This document shows positions 35,401 through 47,800 of a stretch of DNA of 64,000 nucleotides, in pieces. The notes under the pieces are model-generated. The model searched no databases. It was not told where the DNA came from and saw nothing but the letters and a program-made list of their open reading frames with translations. How positions within the stretch are numbered: position 1 is the first letter of the stretch; the number at the start of each line of letters is the position of its first letter. Both the position numbers and the translations under genes were made by a program. The DNA is from Metaphire vulgaris (Eukaryota; Annelida; Clitellata; Crassiclitellata; Megascolecidae). The stretch lies in assembly GCA_018105865.1 (NCBI GenBank), contig CM030837.1:11600725-11664724 (forward strand), given 5' to 3'.

Positions 35401-38400
35401 GTTGTAAAGCATCACTATTGATGTAGCTGTGTCTGCTTTTAGGGCTTCTGCCGATATATTGTCTGGACCTGCTGCTTTGCCATTCCTTAATGCTGAGATT
35501 GCTTTTTGATCTCGTCCATGGTTGGCCACTTGTTTCGATGTTCAATCGCTGATGTTCTGGGGCGGGTTCAATTTCTGCTTTAGTTTCTGGTTTTTCCCCT
35601 GTTTAGTAATTCACTGAAGTGTTCTGTCCATCTTTCAAGTTGTTCATCCAGTGTCATTAATGTAATTCTTGCCTTATCTTTAATGTGCATTCCTTTCTTA
35701 TTCTGTTGGACAGACAACATTTTAGTGATGCTGTAAACCTCCTTCCAGTTGTTTTGGGCAACTTTGAATATCCGGTTTTGGCGCCTTCACAGCTGCCAGC
35801 ACGTGTTTGTATGTGCCACGGGTTTTGTCACCGTTCTTGGCATTTACCGATGTTATGCGCTTGGATCTACACCAATTGCAAGGACTGCATTCTACTCGTC
35901 GGTTTTTCGATGAGTCTCTTGCCGTCCTCTCCTCCTCTTTTCCATGTCATTCTGGAATGTTTTAAGTTGGTCACCGCCGCCGCTGAGTGGACCACCAATG
36001 TCCACCATTAAAATGGCCACTGCATGAAATTCAATGGGACCGTGACTGACGGTCATTCCAGACTTTGCTGGAACCTCCATCTTCGTCGGATTTGCTGATT
36101 TCGGGGATGATCTATTTGCTCATGGAAGACCGCTACTTCGAAATTCACCGCCGGATCTTAGTGTGCGGAGAACTCCTACTACCAACTCGCGGACCCTTAA
36201 CATCATCTTCCGTTCCTCGTTGATGTGTCAATGTTGGGTGCTGTTTCCTTGTGAAGGACCGCTCCTTAAGAACTTGGCACCGGATTTCTTCATGGCAGCG
36301 AGTTCTTTCTTTCATCCAAGTGGATTTTTAACATTGTCACCTTCTGACCTTTATTGACATGTCAGCATTGTCAAAGCGCTTTTGATTTTTAACTATGCTA
36401 CAGCGCTAAATAAATCGTCCTGAATAAATAAATAAGACTGCTTCTTCTGCTTGAGTGGCTAGTTCATCTAGGTACTTCTTATGTGATTCCTTACACTCTT
36501 TTTCACTTCTCTCTTAGCGATTCAGTATCTGACTTCAAACTCTATCGCTTCTTCTTTGGTTTGTGCGGTGAGAAGTTCCCCCTTAATCTTCTTTTTATGG
36601 CTTTTTCTTTGGTCGTAGTAGGTATCCATACTTTTGTTCCTTTGCCTTTATTGACTTCAAGGACCTCTTTGCAAGTATTTGTCCAGACCTTTTTCATGAT
36701 GTTTCATTCTACATCAATTGTTTTGTGTTCAAGGTCTTTCATTCTGCTCATTGTTTAACGGGGGAGGTCCTGAATAGTCTATTGCTAGTCTTTGAAGACC
36801 AATTTTCAATGTCTTTTTAGCTGACAGTGTAAAGCACACTTGACTTTTGCTCACGTCATGTTTACCGCGCTATATTAAATTGTGATAACTAACTAACTAA
36901 CTAACTATCTTCATCAGACAGTTTCAGGTGAAGCCATTGGATAATATAATTATTGGATATGGTATTACCCCATTGATGTCTTAATAGCTTCACTATGCAT
37001 GTTGACTGGTCAGCCATTAGGCATTCAACTTATTGGACATCAGATGTATCTGAAGAGCATCTATTTGCAGTCTTGGATTTATTTATTGATGATGACATAG
37101 AGCCAGTTTTTGTGTTCCATAAAATTTGGATAAGATGCCCATGAATATGATGCACCAAGGGTGCTAATCGTGTAAAAAAAAATCGTATAACACGTCTTAT
37201 ATGTGCGAAAATACGGTACATTGAACAGATCAAGTACTACAGATGAAGTACTGAGTTACAGAAACTGTGAAATCATAATTACATTCTACAAGGAATAGGG
37301 CTCCAGATCTGACTGCAGCAGCTATTGGCCAACATGTTGCTACTGAACTGGGAAAATTTCACCAACGAGGTCACTGATTGCCTTGAAGCAACAAAAATAA
37401 AGAGCACAGCTATTCTCACCAACTGGATGTATTTGCTCGGTTAAAAGCAACCTCTGGCAGATAATAAGGTGCATCTTTTCTCCTGGCTTCAATAACCTAA
37501 AAACAATTTTAAAATCATGTTCATTGTTAGAAAAGAAATGAGAATTATAACACTCATCTAAAATACAAGGCTGAAAGCAAAACATCATAGCAATGAACAT
37601 AATACCTCTGCTGGATCACTTCAATGTGTTGGCATTTTGATTTATGACATTTTTGATCTCTCATCTTCCCAGCATGATAATCACGAAGATGCGTTTAAAA
37701 TTTCATATAAATTTGTTCATCTATGATTTGCGTATATTGCAAAATGCTGAATGCACTTGAAATACCTATTCAGTTTCACTACAGCTGGCAAATTAACCCT
37801 GAAGCTGCTGGATGTGACAGAAATCCTAATACCGGAATATGTGAATACTATGGAAAACCTTTGGGAAAACCCTTGGTAAAAACCCCAAACATATGCCAGA
37901 AATAATGATTTAAAAACTTAGTGTCATCAGTACACATGCTAAAGCTGAAAGGACTTACCACATATAACTCAATTCCTTATACCACACATAGCCCAAACAC
38001 AATTTGATAATGCTGGATATTTCCGGTAGTCAAGGCATATAGATTTATTTCTTCACTGGATATATCCAGTGCATCATGTAGTTAAAAGGTTAACTATACC
38101 ATACTGGATTCAGCCAACATTTTACTTAAAGCAGCTGACACAGATACAATTTTTAATTTTTAACATTTGCATAGTTACTTTCAGCAAAATGGTTAAGAAC
38201 TATGAGCACTGATAAGAACAGAAAAATAGAAACAATAAGATTGTGCATTAAAACACTTGCTGAAGCATTTACAAGAATTATACCTGTGACACAATTTGAC
38301 ATACAACAGTCAATGAACTGAGTTGGCTCATAAAATTCAGATAGGCTGCCACCACAGCATGAATAGCGCATTTGTGTGTGATTGGGAGTTTGGACTCAAC

Positions 38401-41400
38401 AGCCATATTCTGAAATCAAAATGATAATGAATTATTGATATGCATATGCTTGTAAATAAAGTTAGTGATGGAACCCAATTGATCAAAATATGGCGACGTA
38501 AACTAAAATTTAGTATGGAGCAAAATCCAAAAAAAATAAAAATACAAAACATTAAGGATGTATAAGAGTCATGTAACTATACAACTCTTTTGGGTTCAAG
38601 TCTGAGATTTGTAGATTTGTCATCTGATTTTTAATTTGTGACTTTCTAGAAATCTTTAGCCGTACGCATAATATTATTAATTTTGTTTCTAGACATTTTG
38701 CCAACATGGTGATTTACTAACAACCAGTTTGCCTATGCTGTGATTTGCCAACACAGTGATTTACCTGCATATTTCACTAAAACACTTTGATTATCTCTTA
38801 AAAGTCCAAATCATCGAAAACTTTAGCAAAGTTTAAATTAACAATTTATAAACTTAGAATGCATTAAATTATTTGCAAATGAAAAAGTGTAGGCTTTCAA
38901 GCTTACAAAGCAAATAATGAATTCACAATTAGCTTTGGTTAGAGTTTACTTTCTCTAGTGTTGAATAAATTGCAAAAATTACATACCAAAAACTGTAGAT
39001 TACCATATTTCTGAAGCGCTATGACCATATACTGTACATGGTGTCTCAGAAAAACCCCCCAGCAGAAAAACTATGATTTCTTAAAAAATCCTAAATATAT
39101 TTCTATTAAATTTGCAATACATGTACAGCACATATTTCCCCACCTTTCTGTATATTTTCATCCCATTTTCTTATAAATTGGCCACTTTGTGAGATACCAA
39201 AGTCAAACTTCGATTCTTATTACTCAGCCGCGGCTTGACAGGTCTAAATATCTAGCTTCGCATAAATTTAGCATTATGTCAATGTTGGTGGTAGTAGTAG
39301 TAGTTGTTGTTATAAAGTTTAAATCTAATGCAATTTTAAAAATTTTAAATTCATGGAATTCGACACAGCAAGAAAAGTTCGATTTAAACTTTCAAAATGG
39401 GTAAAATATCGAATGGAGATAAGAGGCGAATTCAGACATTGTGGGAGCTTGGCTTTGGACACCAAACAATTTTTTGCAAAATATCATGAAAAATGATGGA
39501 ACCTATTTTGGTAAAAGATATTTGCAAACGGGTCAATGCAACCAATCGAAAACTTTTCTTGTTATGACGAATTTTGTAAATTTAAAAACATTTTAAAAAA
39601 TTTGCGTTCGATTTAAACTTTATTACTACTATGGTAACAACGTTGGATGATGGAGCAGGAGGTCGCGGGTTCGAGTCCCGCAGGACCCCTAAAAGTCGAC
39701 TCAGCCTTTTTTGTGATGGTAAAATGAGTAGCAATGGCAACATTGCGAAGATAACCATAGGATCTGCGGAATGACTGGCCACCGTCTGCTGATAAATGGC
39801 TTAGCCACCTATGGGCTGAAGGTCATGAAACCGGAGATCAGCACCAGTACCTATGGGCACAGAGCCTACGGATGAACTTTACCTTTTTTTACTATAACAA
39901 CAACAACTACTACTACTGCTACTACCAACATTGACATAAAACCAAATCTATGTGAAGCTAGATATTTAGATCTGTCAAGATGCGGTTGAGTAGTAAAAAT
40001 CGAAGTTTGACTTTGATATCTCACAAAATGGCCAAATTATATGCAAATGAGATGAAATTATACAGAAAGGTGGGGAATTATGTGCTGTACAGTGTACACG
40101 TATTGCAAATTTGATAGAAATATATTTAGGAACTTTTAAGAAATCATATTTTTTCTGCTGATTTTTTTTCTGAGACACCCTGTATGTTTAAAATTACTAA
40201 AACCTCTATAAATGCAAACACTTTGGAAAGATACTTTTATTGTGTCATTTTCTTCTGTCAAGTGAATTGGCAACTCAATCAGTCTAATCTAATATATGAC
40301 TTTGGTATAACACTGATAGAATTCTTAATTCTGAATAATGGATCTCTGAAAACACTACTTATTTAAATGTATTCAAAATATCCTAAAAATATCCACAAAA
40401 ACCTACCCTCTCTTTCTCCATCCTTTCCCATTCCCAACCCCTTTGTCATCCCTCTTCCCACCCTCCCCTTCCTCTCTCTCTTTTTCCATACCCACTCCAC
40501 CCTCATTCTGCTATCTCCCTTCCCTATTCCCTTCCTCTCCCTCCCCTAATCCTCTACACATACATGCAAACATACATACATACATGTATATACATTATTA
40601 CATCAAGTATATCTTCTGTTCCTCATAATTCTAGAATGCATATTTAGACTGGCATTGAAGAATATAAAAACAGAAGTGATATGCAGTTGTGAAGACATAA
40701 ATAATTTAAAGTTTACAGATGAAGTCAGCCTGATCAGTGAGAATATCCAGGATCTACAAATTATCGCTAATGAAATAAATGGTACAAGCAAAACATTTGG
40801 CTACAATATTGTGACGAAGTCATTAAGTAGTGAGCGATAAAAGTTAACATTCAATAAAAAGGTAAGACAGAGGTCCAATACTAATAATAGCTTAATAAGA
40901 AATAGCTAAAAGGTCCATAGAGTACAGGTCCTGATAGTTCGATAGGTGGTGTTAGTTGTTAGTGAGCAGGGAAGGAATTAATAAAGTGAGCTTAGCACAC
41001 CACTATTTAGAGGACCGGGAATCACTTAAATAAGGGCTCGTGTGGAGGCATAGGGCCGATAGCCGAGGTCAGCGTGTGTATGGAAGGAAAGGTCCATATA
41101 GTGTTTTATTAAGGATAGGGCACCTTGAGCACCTTAAGGGAGTGCACCTTAGGTGGAAAGCACCCCGGAAATGGAAAGCACTTTAAGTGGAGAGCACCCT
41201 GAGATAGGGAAAGCACCTTAAGCGGAGAGCACACTGAGATAGGAAAGCACTTTAAGTGGAAAGCACCCTGAGATAGGAAAGCACCTTAAGCGGAGAGCAC
41301 TCTAAGGTAAAGGAGGTACCCTGAAGTTAAGCACCTTGAGACCAGAGTCCTTGAAGGATTAAGCACTCTGAGAGCGGAGCGCCCTAAGTAGAAACACCTC

Positions 41401-44400
41401 AAAGGCAGTGTGTGAAAGATAAGAGGAGTGCGGTGCGCTGAGTCGTTAACCTCAAGACCACGTCACTCCGGCGCTTCATGAACTTCATTGGCTTCCAGTC
41501 CAGTCACGGATACAACACAAACTATGCACGCTGATGCTCTGTGCATGGAATGGTCTTTGTCCGACCTATCTGGTTGATTTGCTCCAGCCAACATCAACTG
41601 CCATTGGTAGACCAGGCCTATGATCAGCCTCTACCAGCCAATACCAGAAAACTTGTCTTCGGACAGTCATGGGGCAATGAGCCTTCTCGTATGCTGGACC
41701 CCATGCCTGGAACGCCCTTCCACCAGCGCTATGGAACATAAAGTTGCCCTTCGCTTTTCGTAAACAGTTGAAGACACATCTGTTTAATTGTGCTTATAAT
41801 AATTGACATTAATTGTAATGCGCTTGCTAACATTAATTGATTAGGCACAATATAAATAGCTAATTAAATTAAAATTAAATTAAGAGAGTGTGGTGCCTTA
41901 GTCAAAAGAGAAAGGTGTGGTGCGTTGAGAGATAGGTGCGGTGAGGTGCATTGAGATAGGTGTGGTGCGCTAAGAGGTGCGGTGTGGTGTATTGAGAGAT
42001 AAGTGCAGTGCATGGATATATTGAGCCATAGGCATTGGCGGATTTTATTAAAGGCTAGGGTAGGCTTAAGCCTACCCAATTAATCCCACCAAAACAAAAA
42101 AATGTTTTTTCCACAAACACCAGATCTGTCTAAGCCTCTTTTGTTACTTATTTACATATAAAAGCACAGTGCCACGCATTCAATCTATAGACTTTAATAT
42201 CACATGATTCAATCTGAATGACGTCATAATTGACGTATGCCATTGGCCCATTGCCACTGTTCTATAACTATACGTTTTCCTCCTGTTATCATAATTTTTA
42301 TTAGTTAACAGTAATGATGAATCTATAAACAGATGAACAGTCACAGTGACATAGTCAGTCAGCAAAATACATGGGCAATTAGATAGTTGTACTACTATCG
42401 ACAGTTGTCGAAACTATGCTGCTTTGTAAAATACTATAATTACCCTTGTTCATTGTAACAGAACTACTAACTATAGGTGGTAACTTGTTGAAATGGTCAT
42501 CACATGGTGATTTCCAAGTGAAAAATGGAATACCTAATCATAAAAATGGCATCAGATTCTGGGGGTCCCAGACCCCCATGTTAGCCTACCCAAATCTTAA
42601 ACTCTAAATCCGCCTATGGCCATAGGAAGGATGCGGTGCGCCAAAAAACGGGCAATAGATAGAGTGCATAGTGTGAGAGCCTAACATTCTTAGCCAAAAA
42701 GCTAAGACAAAGGGACACGTGCCTTAGTGTCGAGTCCTACCCTGTGTAGCAGACCGGGCAGAGCCATCTTGAGTTTTAGAGGCCTAGGGACCTCGAGCAC
42801 CTGGTTCGCCACAATATCAGCAATGAAAAAATAAAGTTATGGCTGTTTTGAGGAATCGCAACGATGAAGTAGAAATCGTACTGAATGGTTGGATATTGAA
42901 AAAGTTAAAACATTCAAGTATAGTGGACAAATAATCAAGAGCGACAGAAAATACACAGTGGACATGAAAATGAAAATAAATAGAGATTTACAAACAATGG
43001 GAAGAATGAGAACATTATGAAGTATGAAGTAATAAAAACTTAACCATGAATACAAAGCTGAAACTGTATCATACATTAGTAATTACCGTATTTTTGCTCA
43101 CATTGCCCGCAGGCTATAGGATTTTTTACAAACGAAAACGTTAGGTGTGGGCAACTTGGATTGAGTTCCACAGAAATTGTTAACAGACTGCAGCTCTCTC
43201 CACTGCAACTTCTCATGCCCCCCCCATCCATTTCCCTTCCCCTACTTCTTCCCAAATTTCTCTCCCTTTTTGGTGCCTAATGAGAAAATACACTAAAGAA
43301 GGCATTATTGTTGTATCTCCTGAATCAGAAATTTCATGCCTGGTTGATTCTCTTTGTTAAAAGCAAGCCTCAACAAAGCCCTTGGGCGAAGGCAGGTGGG
43401 TTGCGAGAGGTGGTCTGTTCACCTTTCATGGCATTAACCTGATTTTGAATGCTGGGTAGAGTCAACACAGAACCCGAGGAGCTGACCAACATCCGGGCAG
43501 CTGACGTCCATCTACTCTAATGGCAATATGGTATACAAAGAAAGTACAGAGTATAGAAATGATGGTACGCTTAAGGCTTTCATGGTTGGTAGACCAAAGA
43601 CAGCAGTTTAAAGAATCTGGCCTGGCATGCGGAGAAATGGGAGGGTGCAGGCTTTCTGATTAAAATTTTACAGTAGATATATTTTTGTAAGCTATAGGCA
43701 GGTGCAGACTATCTGTGGGTTCGGGAAATGTGCGTAAAAATAAGGTACTCAAATTTTATATGAATCAGAAACCTGGGTATTAAAAAATCACATGTAAAGT
43801 GCAATGGCAATGCAATTTATCTATGGTGCGCCTATCTATGGCTGCCCGCTGCGTTGTGTGTGCCTCGTTTAAATCGTTGTTTCTCGGCATTTGCTGATGC
43901 TCTGTCCGTGAATTTTGACATGAGGACTGCTTTCGTTCGCCGGTTTGCTGAGGAGTTTTAGCCGTCCTCTTCTGTCGTCGGGAAGTTGCGGGCTACGCCG
44001 CCATGTTAGCTAATCTGGGCGTCGCTGGCTACGTGAGGACTGCGTTCCGCTCTTCAGTTTCCGGCGTGAATCAGACATTACGCCAGTCTGTTGGTCGTTA
44101 GTGTGCGCCAAATCAGTCATTAGTGGCTGCAGCGTGAAAATTGGCGGATTGGCGGTTGACTTGTTCTGGACGACGCCGGATTTTCCATCTTGTCGGATGT
44201 GCCGATTTCGGAACTATCTTTCTTGCGGAAGACCGCTTCTTCAGGAACTCACCGATGGTTACATCTGCGTGGATAACTCCTACTACCAACTCGCGGACTC
44301 TTACATCATCTTCCGTTCCTCGTTGGCATGTCAATGGGGCTCAGCATTGAAATGCAAGGGACTCTGCACTGGACTTCTTCACGGCAGCAAAGCTCTTTCC

Positions 44401-44853
44401 ATCATCACAGCGGATTTTAACATCGCCACCTTCTGAAAAATAATGCGTTGTCAAAGCTTTTGAAATTTTATCAATAAATTGTCCTGGAATAATAATGGCT
44501 GCAGAGAAAACAAAGATAAGCAAATATCAAAAATTGAGAAACAAAGATACCAGGCAATAGGCAGGAGCCACAGAAGCAATCATTGATAAAGTGCACAAAA
44601 GAAGATTAACATGGTTTGGACATGGTAAAAGAATGGACAATAATACAAAGCACTACACACACAAAATAGTAGGAAACAGAGGGTGAGGAAGATCAGGAAA
44701 ATGATGCATGGATAACATCAAGAAGGATCTGGAAACAAAGAACATGACAATTGTAGAAGGATACAGATTAGCACAAGATTGAGCAAAGTGGAAATGTTTC
44801 GTATCTAACTATTGCCACTATTCAGGCAGAAAGTGAAGATGATGATGATGATG

Positions 44854-44894
<41 letters not shown>

Positions 44895-47800
44895 CTGCGA
44901 CAAATTATATAGCGCAGTAACATAACTGGAGCTAAAGTCAAGAGCGCTTTACAAAGGTGATGACATTGTATATCTAATGTGCACAACATCATGCTATGTT
45001 GGTGGGTGGAGCCTATGTCCATTAAAATGCTTCCCAACACTTTCTGTGCCCAAAGAATGCAGAAGCTCTCAAATTGAATAATGAAATCACAAGAAAACTC
45101 CCTGGTTTTACTCATATTTTCAACAGAGCAGATTCAATTATATCTGATGACCCAAATGAAGCACACAACTATTGTCTGGTGTTTCTTCATAGTCTTTCCC
45201 TCTCAGGAATGCAGTCACATGAACCAACTCCCAAAGAGGGATCCATTATGATACTTCTTCATAAAATGAATCTGAAGAAAGGACTGCACAACGAAACAAA
45301 ACTCATCGTGGAAGATTGCCACTAGTGATCGACCGATGCAGGCATCGGCACATTGATATCGGGCTGATGCAGATACATCAGCATGTATCTGCATTGGTCA
45401 GATACAGGTCAGCGCATCGGGTCCGATACAACTCATAAATGACATAACAGTTATTTGTCCTGAAACAACACAGTCGATTTGCCAGCATGTAGACTGCATT
45501 AAACATTTGCTTTGTTCAATTCAAATTAATTTTATCGTCCGTTTCAAACACATAGGTGTTCATCGGGGACGCCTCAGACCACAAACCTCAGTGCTCATCG
45601 GCAGAGCAGACTATAGCTGAGGAGCGTCGATTCGGTCCAGGTCAAAATCCAGAAATCAGTCAGGGCAATACCAAGACTTAAGGAGGAAACAAATATGTTT
45701 TAAGATGACGCCTAAAAATATCTAGAGAAGAGGCCATCCGAATATCAAGGGGAAGCGAGTTCTAAACATATGGAGATGCATAACTAAAAGCCCTACACCC
45801 AGATTTAGTGCGATGCAAGGGAATTTCAAGAAGGCATTTATTTGCAGACCTCGTGGATATATATGGCTGATGATATAATACCATTTCTCGAAGATAAGTG
45901 GGATGCTGATTTCTTAGTATCTTAAAAGTGAGGGTAGCGATTTTGAATTTAATACGTTGTTCAATGGGAAGCCAATGCAACCTATGAAGGACAGGGGTAA
46001 TGTGATCAAATTTCCCCGTTGGAATTACAATTCTCGCAACAGCATTCTGAATAGTCTGGAGACGTTGAAGAGAACACTTCGGCAACCCGAAAAAAGCGAA
46101 TTACAATAGTCGATTTTAGACGAAATAAATGCAATAGCTAAGATTATTGAAGACCTTGTATCCAATGTCCTACAAATCTGTCTAAAGTGACACATGAATG
46201 TGAAACAAGACTGTGACAATTTAGAGAAATGTGACTTGAACGATAAATCAGTATCAAATGATATACCCAAATTATGAACTGATTTAAGTGGAACCAAGAC
46301 TGCATCTCCAAATGATAAATCTAAGGAGTTTTTAGGTAATTTCGTCATTAGGGGTTGAGTACCTAGAATCATGAATTCAGTTTTTGAAGGATTGATGAAG
46401 AGACGATTAGAAATAAACCAGTCGCGAGCTGTAGTAAGGATATTTAGTAGATTATTTAATTATAGACTTTGTTTGTGCCAGTGGCATAGCCAAGGGAGTG
46501 TTTGGGGGTTAAAACCCCCTTGGGCGCCGACAAAAAATTTTTTAAATGTGTTTCCATGCATTTTTAATGTTAGGACGCAGTTTTTAGGGTCAAAAAGCCC
46601 CCCTTGAGGTTGCTGGCCAAGATTTTCAAAGCGCCATAGGTATGACGACCTTTTTTTTGCTTGTCAGCACCTGAAAGGAAAAATTTTAGAAGGAAAGACA
46701 TAGGATAGATACATAGGATGACCTTTTTATGCTTCTCAGATTTTTCGAAAGTTGGTTACGGACAAAAGTCAAAACCAAAACCCCCCTTCCGGAAATCCTG
46801 GCTAAGCCACTGGTTTGTGCTATGAGCCCACGGCAGTCAATCATACTAATTATTAATTAACAATGATTGGCCTCTGTGGCTGCATTAGGCCTGACACCTT
46901 GTGACACGATGTGAGCATTTCTTTTGTCTGCTAATGATCGAGGCTCCATGGCGGCCATGTAATCACACGAATTCACCTTACTCATGGAACTGATTCCATC
47001 AAGATTAGACTATTATATGGCTCAATATATGGTGTTCATTGCCAAATTTGCTGCTTTTGCCTAGATTATTGTCCAACATTAACTTTTGTTAAACAGCTGC
47101 CCCGAAAATCCTCGTTCACGGACTTTGAAATCCATACACAAACTGGCTGCCACAAATATACTTGTAGAATGTACAGGATTATCTTTAGTTCTCATATATT
47201 CTCCAACAGGAGCCATTTTTGTGAGTCCAGCATTTATTTTTGGCATAAATAATAATATATTTGTAAACCCACCCTCTTAGAATCAAAACTACGATGACCA
47301 ACCTGGCGTATGAATCGTTCACGTGGTGATGTGGCGCTAAATAGTGTGGTTGAAATAGCTGATTTTCTCCCCTAAATCTGCTATGTATGATCGTAACTAT
47401 GTGATTCCAGACCAAAGGTTTCTATAATCTGTCCGATGTCAGCAATATATAAGATGAAAGCAAAGGGCCTAAAACCGACCCTTGCGGTACTCCATGGTAG
47501 ACATGACGCCAGTCAGACATGCAATCGTTCCGCCAGACTGACTGTGTTCGGTTGGCGAGGTAGCTCTTGATCCAAGACAAGGACAGGCCCTTCAGGCCAT
47601 AGGATGCCTAGCGCCACCGAATCAGAATCTCGTGGTCCACCGTGTCGAACGCGGTGGAGAGATCCAGTAGGCATAGAAGTGTGACACGCCCGTTTGTTAT
47701 TGCATCAACAATGTCGCTAAAGATCTTTAGAATAGCTGTCTCCGTAGAGTGGCCCCGTCGATAGGCTGACTGATCTTTGGGCATCAGGCCATTTGAGATC

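Larger units (their letters stand above)
29540..36780 (-). pseudogene. RTE-like LINE, split into segments by later insertions
   Basis: Segments read in order on the minus strand: about 36780-36440 (a region before the RT), 35750-35336 (SALRNGKAAGPDNISAEALK), 35028-34953 (RGITLLSTARSG), 32094-31406 (LNRIILERI, AGFRQHRSCLEQI, YVNFIDFEKAFEV, LDYEDDLALLSHS, FTYLGS), 31125-31013 and 29957-29540 (STKLQSFLNKCLHKI). One insertion of about 3 kb is explained by these parts. It carries frameshifts and YEDD in place of YADD, so it is dead. It fills much of the EFR3 intron between exons c and d. Confidence 0.85.
40861..42836. other. Insertion of unknown class rich in minisatellite, carrying a LINE fragment and a hAT MITE
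   Basis: It separates two matching LINE halves. 41140-41320 is a minisatellite of about 34-bp units (AAGCACCTTAAGNGGAGAGC). 41885-42020 has degenerate GGTGCGGTG units. AATAAAG-like bases occur at both junctions. No coding sequence of its own was recognised. Confidence 0.55.
40613..44850 (+). pseudogene. LINE RT and C-terminal region, split by three insertions
   Basis: Plus-strand pieces are 40613-40860 (CEDINNLKFTDEVSLISENI, an RT box with TDE in place of ADD), 42837-43083 (KTFKYSGQIIKSDRKYTVD), 43748-43830 (ETWVL after frame adjustment) and 44501-44850 (KRRLTWFGHGKRMDNN-like, with RKMMHG-like decay), ending in (GAT)n. The gaps are filled by 40861-42836, a TA MITE and a SINE-like element. 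It is inactive. Confidence 0.78.

Noticed and set aside
39640..39690. A genuine tRNA gene
   Set aside because: Only the B-box half is tRNA-like; no acceptor stem, A box or anticodon arm can be formed, and a SINE body follows.
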